Origin: Tricholoma matsutake
Lineage: Eukaryota > Basidiomycota > Agaricomycetes > Agaricales > Tricholomataceae
Assembly: GCA_026075535.2 (NCBI GenBank)
Contig: AP026546.1
Span: 10,292,001 to 10,356,000, forward strand
Direction of reading: 5' to 3'
Length of the DNA: 64,000 nucleotides
Positions 10,628 through 21,143 of the stretch are shown here, one piece after another. The position numbers and the translations under genes are program-made. Numbering within the stretch: the first letter of the stretch is position 1; every line of letters starts with the position of its first letter. The notes under the pieces were generated by a model that was not told the origin of the DNA, made no database searches, and saw nothing but the letters and a program-made list of their open reading frames with translations.

Positions 10628-11451
10628 CAGAAGCAAGCTGAGAGAAGTCGTCCAAGCCAGCACTGAGTCATTGACCTCATGGAGTACTTAGTGATGACGG
10701 ATCAGGTGACTAGTCAACGTTTCAACATTCCAATACCTCTGCTGCTTGCTCAATAGCGGGAAACCGAGGTCCGCCAAGACGGACCCCAGACTGAAATAGG
10801 AGGCGAGATGGCTAGGGTTGCGGAAAATATTCAGACCTGGTAAATTCCCGCTACTTTAGTAGTGGGTGCCAGCGAAAAATCGCGATCCAGCGAAATACAG
10901 GTCCCGTGAGCTGTTTAAGGACCCCCAACAACCCCCCAAAATGCCTGATCCCTATCCGGATAGGAATCGCAGAAAAGTTTTTGAATCCCTGAGGCCGTCC
11001 GGATAGGAAATGGGCAAAAATCATGTCAGTCCCTGGAGTATATGTCCGGATAAGGATTGCCTCGGAGGAGGCCGTAGGCCTGATCCGGTCCGGATAAAAA
11101 TCCAGGGTTGAGCATTGGTTGAGCAAAAAAAAATTGAACCTTGATTGAACCATGCAAAGTGTAGTCTGTACTAGCCTATACTAGTCTAGCTTTTACTATA
11201 TATCAATAGCTATCTATCTAAAATGCTGAACAAGCTTTGTTGTCTATCTACATCTTTCTTGCACATAGATCAAATCCCCAAAATGGACATTGAATATGTG
11301 ATGGTACATGAGAATCCACCGCCGTTTGATGAGAAGTGGTGGATTGGGAAAGGGAAGATATTTCCTTCTAATTCCTCTGCTTTTCCAGACTTGGAAGGTT
11401 ACCACAAAAAAAGATTGTTTCAAGGGGTACTCATCACTAGAATTTGTAAGG
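10628..11451. other. Intergenic region with four TCCGGATA motifs, no gene seen
   Basis: Open frames here (11153-10851 minus; 11223-11540 plus) have no family resemblance and no coding-like pattern. The octamer TCCGGATA occurs at about 10956, 10998, 11045 and 11089, the first inside the palindrome TATCCGGATA. Lies between the MDR gene and the left end of the DIRS-like element. Confidence 0.4.
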
Positions 11452-11579
11452 GCTTCATAACTATCTTCACGTGGATCTGGAATTACCTCATTCCAGATTT
11501 TTTGGGGAAAAGAGCCAACACTTATTATTGGCCTCTTTGAGTGTTTGTAGTCCATCGAGAAATGACACAAGACCTACCA
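11452..11579 (-). repeat. Split direct repeat B2 (3' terminus of the DIRS-like element)
   Basis: 128 bp, nearly identical to 11792-11919 (both run GCTTCATAACTATCTTCA... to ...GACCTACCA) and in the same orientation. It forms the outer end of the element. The 40 bp separating it from A2 (11580-11619) is not repeated elsewhere. Confidence 0.85.
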
Positions 11580-11619
11580 ACACTAACTAACAGCCAAGTG
11601 AGAAGGGATGGTGGGTGGG

Positions 11620-11792
11620 TGAACAAAAAATGTGCGTAGGGGAAAGTTTCATATTGTTAAGTCTGGTAGAGTGATATAGCAAGAGGAAGGTTACAAACTT
11701 TCCCATGACTACAAAGCCATATGTTTATTGTATCGTGATTCCTCATTCTTTCGTTCCTCACTTAGTCGTCACCTCTCATTCTAAACTTCTAG
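11620..11792 (-). repeat. Split direct repeat A2
   Basis: 173 bp matching 23041-23213 in the same orientation with about ten differences, several of them G/A or C/T. It abuts B1 directly at 11792. Confidence 0.88.
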
Positions 11793-11919
11793 CTTCATAA
11801 CTATCTTCATGTGGATCTGGAATTACCTCATTCCAGATCTTTTGGGGAAAAGAGCCGACACTTATTATTGGCCTCTTTGAGTGTTTGTAGTCCGTCAAGA
11901 AATGACACAAGACCTACCA
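11792..11919 (-). repeat. Split direct repeat B1
   Basis: Second copy of the 128-bp B repeat, directly joined to A2. It lies downstream of the recombinase C-terminus, as expected for the internal copy. Confidence 0.85.
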
Positions 11920-12065
11920 TAGAAGCGCAGCAACAATGGTCATGTCAAAGAGATGATCAACCCAAGACAAGCTGCTCATTCATAATGACTATTACTTGTA
12001 AACTAGACAGACAGGCTAGCATTACATTTGAAGGCCACCAGAGATGCACATACAGATGTTAGTAA

Positions 12066-12475
12066 ACAGGGAGGCACTCCCAGGAAAGTTGGTAGTATCA
12101 CATCAATTTTCTGCCAATATTGAAGGAAGCTGGCCCACAACTTCCCTCATCCCTGAGCCGCGACAATGTCTGGACTAATTCCCTGCAGAAGCAACTCTGT
12201 TGTGTTGCCAATCCAAAAGGAGTGCCCTAATACAGACTCCAGTCTGACCCGTGCCCAAATTCCATTGCATGCACTCAGCATATCATCCCAAGTCCAAGCC
12301 TCCCAGCAGCCATCTCCTGTGGTATATGCAAACAGTGGTGCCTCATCTGGTACAGATGCATTAACCATTTGGTGCCAAGCAAATGACTGTGTAGGATCAC
12401 TGAAATCCTCTCAGGATGTGAGAATGATGTCCATGCCTTGAACACCAGTAGTTTTGGACCAAGGGATGTGAAACA
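12066..12475 (-). pseudogene. Tyrosine recombinase, C-terminal part (DIRS-like element)
   Basis: Downstream half of the recombinase, separated from the rest by the Ty3 insertion. Minus-strand reading gives an open stretch of 73 codons (12368-12147) ending HSFWIGNTTELLLQGISPDIV. In this family the motif is HSFRxG with the H-x-x-R catalytic pair; here the Arg is Trp (CGG to TGG), a CpG transition that should kill activity. After a TGA that also replaces CGA, the frame continues to FLQYWQKID at about 12080-12110, which contains the nucleophilic Tyr. So H and Y remain and the second Arg is lost. Confidence 0.8.
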
Positions 12476-12480
12476 CTGTG

Positions 12481-12906
12481 TGTAAGGGGACTAAGGGGGT
12501 GCCCTGTGTGTTTTTCCTATTTTTTATGTTCGTCCCATATTTTTCCCCACCTCATTTCCTTCTATTCTTCATTTTCTATGATTTTTCCGGATTTTATTAC
12601 TAATTTTCCCTTGCTATCATGTTTGTATATGTTGACACTTTTATATTTAGAGGCGGAGTACCCCTTCCGACACATACCCCTTGGTATGATGTCATTCGGC
12701 GGCCTTGATCCGCCTATCTCCGCCTTTTTCTATTTTTAGGTTATATTTGATTTTTGTCGTCTTCACATATACTGGGCATCAGCAAGGGGATCCTTAGAGT
12801 TTTCTCTTCGGATTTCCCTTTGCTAGGTGCGCCCCCAATGCCTGTATTATGTAGTATAATTTTAACTTCGGATTTCCCTTTGCTAGAGGCTTAGGTTGCC
12901 CTTATA
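12481..12906 (+). repeat. 5' LTR of the Ty3 chromovirus
   Basis: 426 bp. It matches the 3' LTR except for an extra 60 bp near its end. A 21-22 bp block (CTTCGGATTTCC...TTTGCTAG) occurs twice here (about 12807-12828 and 12866-12887) and once in the 3' LTR, so the size difference equals one repeat plus the spacer between the repeats. Confidence 0.93.
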
Positions 12907-13072
12907 GTAGAAAACTCTCCCCTAAGGCCCGAAAATCGCGAACGCGCTGCCCAAAATAGGCAGGTACGGACTGGACGACGCTTCCCAAAGCTCCACAGAG
13001 TCCCTACACACCGTTCCAGATACTCTCGCCTTTATCGCGCCGCCGTTTTCGCCAAACGCGCTCCCTAGCGAC

Positions 13073-14191
13073 ATGGACGCATCAGAACGCTTCGATGCGC
13101 TTGAAAGCGACGTTTCCGGAATGCGCGCACAAATCGACTCGCTTAAATCTACGATTGAAAACTTCGTTAGGACCCTCCAGGCTAACCCTACGACTAATAG
13201 TTCCCCCTTCACGACTCCAAGCGCACCCAACAACGATGTTTTGCCAAACGCGTCCACTAAGGAACGTGCCCAGATCAAACCGTCCCCCCCCGCCGAATTT
13301 AATGGTGCACGTGCGCAGGGACGTGCATTCCTTAATTCCTGTGAGTTATACATTAGTCTCCAGTCGCATCAATTCGTCGATGAGGCTGCAAAAATTTATT
13401 GGGCCTTCACATACATGAAATCTGAACGCGCCTATCTCTATGTGGACCGTATCCTACGTCAAACTAAAGAACTCAGTTCTCTACCTTTCTCCACTTGGGG
13501 TGACTTTCGAGCTGAGTTCGTATGCCACTTCTGCCCCCTCAATGAACGCCATCGAGCAGTGACACGACTTGAGTCATCCACTTACCACCAGGGACGTTGA
13601 TCCGTGGACGACTATATCGATGAGTTCAAGGATTTGGTGGACATGGCAGGGTATGGGAGTGGGTTACCAGTGGTGGTGAAGTTCCGACGGGGACTCAACC
13701 GAGAAATTCAGGACCAGATTGCACAGATGTTGGAAGGGTGCCCAGCGGACGATGATATCCTTGCTTGGTATGAAGCTGCTTCACTCTGTGACGAGAACCG
13801 ACTCACAAATGCGGCGTTTAATGCTGCATTCCGTGCTCCAACTACCACTCATACACCCTACACCTTCAATCGAAGCCTCCCCCGCCCTAACCCCATTCCT
13901 GCTCGTCAAACTCCCACACCAGCCGTCAATATCCCAGTACCAATGGATGTTGATGCAGCCCGCAGCCGTGCACGTAAGTTGGATCTCTGCTACCATTGTG
14001 GGGAACCTGGACACAGGGCTGGAGCATGTCCCCATCGTCAGGATATCCGCATGCTCACCCCTGAGGGACGAGACGAACTCCTGCAAGATCTGTTGGCACT
14101 TATAGATGTTGAGGAAGCGAAGGATCAAGTTGCAGAGGAGGTTAAGCTGGAAGTTGTAGAGGAGCAGGATTTTCCTATTCGCAGCGAGTGA
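13073..14191 (+). pseudogene. Ty3 chromovirus gag
   Basis: Capsid/nucleocapsid polyprotein. From ATG 13073: an N-terminal coiled-coil-like stretch (LESDVSGMRAQIDSLKSTIENF), the retrotransposon-gag capsid domain (FNGARAQGRAFLNSCELYI ... WGDFRAEFVCHFCPLNE, about residues 80-170), and a zinc knuckle CYHCGEPGHRAGAC at about 13987-14030. One in-frame TGA at 13598-13600 sits where the frame expects Arg (CGA), followed directly by SVDDYIDEFKDLV in the same frame, so a single transition breaks it. The stop TGA at 14189-14191 overlaps the start of the pol frame, which lies one base back. Confidence 0.88.
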
Positions 14192-17100
14192 ATCGTACGC
14201 CCTCACTGCCTGTCCATAACCGCTTTGAAGTCTTGTCAGTTGAATCCCTGGAGAATGAATCCATTTCTGTGACTGCTCCCCTCTCTGACCCTTCGAAGTT
14301 GGCTAAAGACGTACCTGCTCTCCCCATCTCTCCTTCTACTCCACATCCCAAAATTAAATCATGGGAGCATAAACTACCACGCAAGTATATTGTGGCATCC
14401 ACTCCCTCTGCACATTCCTTAAACCTAGCCATCGAACTGCAGACGACCGACACTGGACAGATACTCGGTGTCTCTGCGCTCCTGGACTCTGGTGCGACTG
14501 GTCTCTTCATCGATTCCCATCTGGTACAACAACATCGTCTAAATACTCGCTCACTCTCACGTCCGATACCTGTATATAACGTGAATGGATCCCCAAATGA
14601 AGCTGGTGCCATCCGAGAGGTTGCAGACCTGGTTCTCCGTTACAAAGATCATAGTGAGCGTGCCCTTTTTGCTGTCACTCAATTAGGGAAGCAAAAGGCG
14701 ATTTTGGGATATCCATGGCTTCGAGACCATAACCCAGAGGTCGACTGGCGCACCGGGGAGGTTACCATGAGCCGATGTCCATCCCGCTGTCGGACGTGTT
14801 TCACAGAAGCCAGGCAAGAACGTCGTGGACAGAAGGTGGCAATACGACGAACTCAGAAGTGTCGTGCTGGACCCCTGCCTATACCTGAAGTAGAATTGGA
14901 AGGGGTTCCTGATCTAATGCCGGACTCGGATGATGATGATGAGGACCCAGAGGAAGTGGAGGAGGGTGATCGGATCTTCTACACTGCGATTCGCTCATCG
15001 CATGAGGTGTGTGCCACATCGAACATATCCCAATGCCTTGCCGAGGCCTTCCACAAAAACAACGCTGCTAAATCCTCTACTAACTCCTTACTCCCTCATC
15101 TCCATGAGTTTGAAGACGTGTTCTCCAAGGAGTCATTCGACTCTCTTCCTGTGCGTAAGCCATGGGATCACGCGATTGAACTCACCCCCGGCGCAACCCC
15201 TTCATCCTGCAAGGTCTATCCTCTCTCTCCGGAGGAACAACGGCAGCTTGACCAGTTCATCGACGAGCACCTGGCCTCTGGACGTATTCGACCATCGAAG
15301 TCACCCATGGCCTCTCCCTTTTTCTTTGTCAAGAAGAAGGATGGCTCACTTCGACCGGTTCAAGACTACAGAAGACTCAACAACATCACGGTCAAAAATC
15401 GCTACCCACTACCCCTCATCTCCGAACTTGTAAACCAGCTCCATGGAGCCCGATACTTCACCAAGCTCGATGTCCGTTGGGGCTATAATAATGTGAGGAT
15501 AAAGGAGGGAGATGAGTGGAAGGCAGCCTTTCGTACCAACCGTGGTCTTTTTGAACCGCTTGTCATGTTCTTTGGCCTTACTAATAGCCCTGCCACCTTT
15601 CAGACCATGATGAACGACATCTTCCATGACCTCATCCTTGAAGGCGTTGTCTGCATCTATCTTGACGACATCCTCATCTTCACTCGCACGGTTGAAGAGC
15701 ACCATCGCATCACGCACCTCGTCCTAGAGCGACTTCGACGGTACAAACTCTACCTTTGTCAGGACAAATGCGAGTTCGAAAGGACCAAGATCGAGTACCT
15801 CGGCCTGATTATCTCGGAGGGTCAAGTGGAGATGGATCCTATCAAGGTAAATGGGGTCACAGCTTGGCCTACGCCCACGAACAAGAAGGAGGTGCAGTCT
15901 TTCCTGGGCTTCATCAATTTTTATCAGCGTTTTATCAAGGATTTCTCACATCATGCACGACCGCTGTTCAACTTGACAGGAAAGGAGGCATGGAGGTGGG
16001 ATAATGCACAACAGGAGGCGTTCGAAAAGCTTAAGGAGATGGTCACTTCCGCTCCGATCCTTACCTTTGCTGACGATTTGCGTCCTTTTCGTGTAGAAGC
16101 CGACAGTTCTGACTTTGCGACAGGCGCTGTGTTGTCTCAGCAGTCTCCGGAGGACCAGAAGTGGCATCCTGTTGCATTCTACTCCAAAAGCCTTAGTGCT
16201 GTAGAGAGAAACTACGAGATCCATGACAAGGAGATGTTGGCAATAATGCGTGCGCTTGAGGAGTGGCGACACTTCCTCGAGGGTGCCCAACACAAGGTGG
16301 AAATTTGGACGGATCACAAGAACCTCGAGTACTTCATGACGGCCAAGAAATTGAACCGTCGTCAAGCTCGTTGGTCCCTGTATCTATCTAGATTCGACTT
16401 CTCCTTGCACCACCGTCCGGGTCGCAGCATGGGGAAGACCGATGCCCTATCCCGACGTGCAGACCATGGGGATGGCAGCGGTGACAACCAAAACATTGTG
16501 CTGTTGCAGCCAGACCTGTTCACCATTCGGGCACTGGAAGGCATCGTACCCCAGGGCGAGGAGCGGGACATTCTACGCGACATTCGTCGTGCAAACCGTA
16601 GCGGTTTACATGAGGATGTTGTCGCCTGAGCTGTTAAAGAACTGAGGAAGGGATCGACCCTTTCCTTACGTGCGGCAGAGTGGGCTGAAAAGGAGGACTT
16701 GTTGTATTTCAGGGATCGCATCTATGTTCCCAATGACCCAGACCTTCGCCGGCGCATCATATCCCAACACCATGACTCACAGATTGCTGGCCACCCCGGA
16801 CGCTGGAAGACTTTGGAGCTCACCTCACGGAACTATTGGTGGCCACAAATGTCACGGCTCATTGGTCAGTATTGTCGCACTTGTGACCTTTGCTTACGCA
16901 CCAAGGTCCCTCGTCGCAAGCCTATTGGTGAGCTACACCCTCTTCCTGTTCCGTGAGTCGTTGGGATGTCGTCAGCGTCGACTTTGTGGTGGAATTGCCA
17001 GAGTCAAACGGGTTTGATGCGGTGATGTGCACAGTTGACTCAGTGGGAAAATGCGCTCACTTCATTCCCACTCACACCACTGTCAGTGCCCTAGGTGCCG

Positions 17101-18089
17101 CTCGACTCTACCTCCACCACGTGTGGAAGTTACATGGACTTCCTGGTGCCTTCCTCTCGGATCGTGGCCCTCAGTTCATGGCAGAGTTCACTCGTGAGCT
17201 GTACCGACTCCTGGGGATCAAACTCCTCGCTTCAACTGCTTATCACCCACAAACTGATGGCCAGACGGAGCGAGTCAACCAGGAACTGGAGCAGTACATC
17301 CGCCTCTTTGTCAATGAACGCCAGGACGATTGGGATGATCTCCTTCCTTTGGCCGAGTTTGGGTACAACAACCATGTCCATGCTTCCACTCAACAGACCC
17401 CTTTCCTCTTAGACACTGGACGACATCCACGCATGGGATTTGAACCTCGCCAAACTCCCTCACACATCGAGACAGTGAATGAGTTCACAGAACGCATGAG
17501 GGATAGCTTGGAGGAGGCAAGGGCAGCCTTAGCAAAGGCGAAGGACGACATGGCGCGATTTTACAACCAGCGCCACTCCCCAACCCCTCAGTACAAGGTT
17601 GGTGATCGAGTTTATCTTGACTCCAGTGACATCTCCACTACACGTCCATCCAAGAAACTCGCTCATCGCTTCTTGGGACCTTTCCCCATTGTCAAGTGCG
17701 TTGGAACACATGCCTATCGTCTACGCCTCCCAGCCTCCATGTCCAGACTCCATCCTGTCTTCCATGTCGTCAAATTGCTTCCAGCTCCCCCAGATCCGTT
17801 CCCGGGATGCCATTCACACCCACCACCACCACCTACAGTGATCGAGGGAGAACCCCAATATGAAGTCGAGTCAATCTTGGACAGCCGTTTGCGTCGAGGA
17901 AAACTCCAGTATTTGGTACATTGGAAGGGTTATGGGTATGAGGAGAACTCATGGGTCGAAGAGTCTGACGTAAATGCCCCTCGGTTAATCAAGGAATTCC
18001 ACCGACGGCACACTGCTGCACCGCATCGCATTCAAGTCACGGACTTTGGTCGTATACGATTTCGAATGCATCGGGGCGATGCATCTTAG
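14188..18089 (+). pseudogene. Ty3 chromovirus pol: protease, RT, RNase H, integrase, chromodomain
   Basis: Protease with LLDSGATG (~14486), RT with FFGLTNSPATF and the catalytic YLDD at ~15658, RNase H with VEADSSDFATGAVL (~16096) and HDKEML. Then a TGA at 16627-16629 (was CGA) and the integrase zinc finger ([17 protein letters not shown] ... CRTCDLC) to ~16950. A small indel near 16955 shifts to the frame opened at 16953. There the integrase core shows Asp (VVSVDFV), Asp (FLSDRGPQF) and Glu (TDGQTERVNQELE). The end is a chromodomain (residues about 305-355 of this part: YEVESILDSRLRRGKLQY, VHWKGYG, ENSWVEE), which in this group reads histone marks to target insertion. The open frame at 14188 begins with GTG; translation probably comes from gag by -1 frameshift (inference). 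Confidence 0.92.
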
Positions 18090-18100
18090 AGAGGGGGTGA

Positions 18101-18466
18101 TGTAAGGGGACTAAGGGGGTGCCCTGTGTGTTTTTCCTATTTTTTATGTTCGTCCCATATTTTTCCCCACCTCATTTCCTTCTATTCTTCATTTTCTATG
18201 ATTTTTCCGGATTTTATTACTAATTTTCCCTTGCTATCATGTTTGTATATGTTGACACTTTTATATTTAGAGGCGGAGTACCCCTTCCGACACATACCCC
18301 TTGGTATGATGTCATTCGGCGGCCTTGATCCGCCTATCTCCGCCTTTTTCTATTTTTAGGTTATATTTGATTTTTGTCGTCTTCACATATACTGGGCATC
18401 AGCAAGGGGATCCTTAGAGTTTTCTCTTCGGATTTCCCTTTGCTAGAGGCTTAGGTTGCCCTTATA
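18101..18466 (+). repeat. 3' LTR of the Ty3 chromovirus
   Basis: 366 bp, identical over long stretches to 12481-12806. It carries one copy of the 21-22 bp block that is doubled in the 5' LTR. Confidence 0.95.
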
Positions 18467-19257
18467 CTGTGTATGGCACACCACTTCTTGTCAATTTCCC
18501 TGAAACCGATGTCCCTTTCATTACATGATATTTGGGATTAAACAACTGCATAGACAGGGGAGTTGTTTTGCCTAACCGACAAGTACCCCAAAAGGTGGCT
18601 TCTGCCAGGGCTAGGAGAGCAACATCCTTTGAATTAGATGTGGAGAGCTGTCATTGTAATGCATACATGTGCTGCATAGTGACTGGAGACTAGGGAACTG
18701 CACGGGTTTTACCCACGGGTTTCCCACGCTTTTATTTCCTAATTTATTCAATGAGTTTTGCATGAAAACTCATGAAAAAATGATTTTCTGATAGCTATTC
18801 AATGGATGCTTGTGATACAAGGGACAAAATAATTTATTTTCAACCTTGTCACATGACAGATGTCACCCAAATGTTATTTTATGTGTTAGATCACAAAGAG
18901 CCAACAAAAAGCTTCCAAAAAATCTTTTTTTCATGATTTTTCATGCAAAAGTCATTGAATAAATTAGGAAATAAGAGCATGGGAAACCCATGGGTAAAAC
19001 CTGTGCAGTTCCCTACTGGAGACCTAGGTGTGCAATGGGAAGTGGCTGGCACAAGTTTTTTGACCTCTTTACACACAATGTCAACCTGAGAAGTATTTCC
19101 ATTCCAAGGTGCCCCGTGAAGGGAGTGCCAGAACTGTAAACCAGACATCCAATTTTTTGCACAGTCATAAGACACTTGGTGAGCTGCAACATTTGCTAGG
19201 AACACCACCAGCAATTCACTGGAGGCCAGCATTTAAAGCTCTTCAGAGACCTCATGA
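18467..19257 (-). pseudogene. Tyrosine recombinase, N-terminal and middle part (DIRS-like element), MITE-interrupted
   Basis: From 19232 downwards the frame reads ASELLVVFLANVAAHQVSYD then NWMSGLQFWHSLHGAPWNG, the SAM-like core-binding domain typical of tyrosine recombinases in mushroom DIRS elements. It is cut by the MITE at 18691-19015. Beyond the MITE the frame continues with ALLALAEATFWGTCRLGKTT at ~18600-18560, which holds the first catalytic Arg (TCRLG). The Ty3 insertion at 18466 ends this part and the C-terminus is found at 12475-12066. One stop is seen in the middle part. Confidence 0.8.
18691..19015. mobile_element. 325-bp hAT-type MITE (TIR TAGGGAACTGCA)
   Basis: Terminal inverted repeats start TAGGGAACTGCACGGG and extend inward for ~100 bp with few differences. 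An 8-bp target duplication CTGGAGAC lies at 18683-18690 and 19016-19023. 8-bp duplications with TAGGG-type ends are the hAT hallmark. No coding capacity. Removing the element and one duplication joins the two halves of the recombinase. Confidence 0.93.
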
Positions 19258-19549
19258 CTATCACAGAACTGTGTAGACCGAAGACCTGAAGCATAAGAAC
19301 ACTGGGTATTCAGTGCTAAACTAGCAATGGAGACATCCAGTAGTTGCCCATAAGCTTCAGAGCCCACCAGCTGGGTTGTCAAAGTCCATCCTTCTTCCGC
19401 AAACAGCATCGTCCAGGACGATAAATGTAACGATGCAGTGACCTGCAGTCTGTATGGAGATACATTATAGTCATCTCCCTCTCATGATTTTTGGATCATG
19501 GATGTAGTCAGGGAGTATAAGACTAGGCCTCACAATAGGAGTGAAATAT

Positions 19550-21143
19550 TTATTTTACAGGGGTCAAGTACAAGCCAAGCTCATTGGGTAGTGTCACAGT
19601 ATGAACGATACATAAATGAGCATCTGGCAAGATACCCCGAGAGACAGCATCTGCCTTGTTTATAGCAGACTCAACATAAACCAGCACCATGGATATGTTT
19701 GCCACCATGCAGACGATCCCAGCCCAACAAATTGACAAATTTGACATGAAATTGCACCTTTGTCCTCACTGGTGAGCTGCTATCACTCCTTGATTATCTG
19801 AATGGAGCAAAATGTGAGAGTCATAGTACCTGAGATTGACAAGGATCAGAGCCGCCACTTCCACAGCCACTGTTTCCAGCCACCTGATATCGCGACCCAC
19901 CGCCTTCCAAATCAGCTTCATTCTAAAAGCAGCCCAGTGTTCCCCTAGAACAATACCAATACCCCATGCTGTAGATGCATCGACCCAAAGACCAATATCA
20001 ATCAGAGTACCCTTCAGTATAAGAGATCATTTGAAGGAGCCATCAGAGAGGGTCAGGGACCAAGCTCACAGTGACAACAATACAGAGGGAGGAGGATATC
20101 GACCAGCAAAGGGATTCTCATGAAAGGACGATATAAAAACTGAGAGAGGCAGCAGAAAGGTCCACATATGTACATTGACAAATAAAAGATGGGATAGGGC
20201 TCCAAAGAGTTTCTGGGTATCACGTAAAGTCATCCAAGATGTTGAGAATGAAGCCAGAGCTGAGTCAATGCAACCTTTGTTCTTGATCTGTTTAGGCTCT
20301 AAAACCAAAACTGTTTGCTCCACCAAAGAGAAGACAAAACCCAGAAATTTGAAGGAAACTGCAAAATCCTGTCCTTTCTGCTTGTGCCAAGGGATCCCCA
20401 GGTGAGTGATACACTCCAGAGCAGAAGCGTGGTCATAGTCAAAGTGGAACAAGGATCCATCAAAGAGAACAGTCCCTCAGAAGAAGGAAAGTGAAATACC
20501 ACCACATCATCAAGCCATTTCGCAAACGGGCCAACCTTCTTGCATTCCCATATTACTAATGCAGCATCGACAACCTCACCTAGTAAACCATGCATGGATG
20601 CAATCCCAAATGTGATGCAGTGTTCCAGCCAGAACGTGATGTACAACCATCACTCTCTTATGAGCTGGTAAAACAGGAATTGTGCGATAGGCTGCCTCAA
20701 TGTCTAGACTGCAAGCTTCTGCACCCTTTGGTGCCAATGCAACCTACACCACCTGATCAACAAAACTGACAATAAGCAAGGACCAAGCAACAAAGCCACA
20801 AGAGAGGTAGAACATTGGCAAAGATGTTTTCCAGGACAATTGACCCACAAAGGTAGGATATGATGCAAGGGACCAACAAAGGTGACAGTAACATATCCAT
20901 TTTGCAAAACAACAAAGTGACAAGTAGACTATGAGACCAATGCAAGCAAACCATGTACAATATCAGCTACCACCAACGCCATAGTCCAAACTGTAGCAAA
21001 ATCATCGGAGTTGATGTGATTGTTTACAGACTTCCCATCCGAGTAGGTCTTTGAGGAATTTTGGCAAACCTGAATCTTCTCCGGCTCACCCATCCCTCAC
21101 TTCTCAATCACCAACAGCAAAGGAGTAGTGACGAACAGTTCGC
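19550..21143 (-). pseudogene. Reverse transcriptase and RNase H of the DIRS-like element
   Basis: Minus-strand translation in changing frames. RT fingers/palm near 21090-20750 (EKIQVCQNSSKTYSDGKSVN, then NSDDFATVW). The catalytic motif KWLDDVVVF lies at about 20530-20505, followed by HLGIPWHKQKGQDFAVSFKFLGFVF at 20400-20325. RNase H follows at about 19990-19600: VDASTAWGIGIVLGEHWAAF (first acidic residue), RDIRWLETVAVE, LHSDNQGVIAA and INKADAVSRG. This RT/RH type followed by a tyrosine recombinase is characteristic of DIRS elements. Several frame changes and stops make it non-functional. Confidence 0.75.

Larger units (their letters stand above)
12481..18466 (+). mobile_element. Ty3/Gypsy chromovirus, full length, inserted in the DIRS-like element
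   Basis: LTRs 12481-12906 and 18101-18466, both starting TGTAAGGGGACTAAGG and ending TTGCCCTTATA. 5-bp target duplication CTGTG at 12476-12480 and 18467-18471. gag (13073-14191), protease, RT, RNase H, integrase and a C-terminal chromodomain follow in chromovirus order. A purine-rich tract (GAGAGGGGGTGA) ends at 18100. Three lesions in the coding region, two of them CGA to TGA, mean a recently active but now broken copy. The target was the recombinase gene of the DIRS-like element, read on the opposite strand. Confidence 0.95.

Noticed and set aside
11580..11619. Part of the A or B repeat of the DIRS-like element
   Set aside because: These 40 bp between A2 and B2 have no counterpart at the other copies, so they were left out of both repeats.
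12506..12739. 77-codon frame (and its copy at 18126-18359)
   Set aside because: Identical because it is LTR sequence; Phe/Leu/Tyr-rich translation of T-rich DNA.
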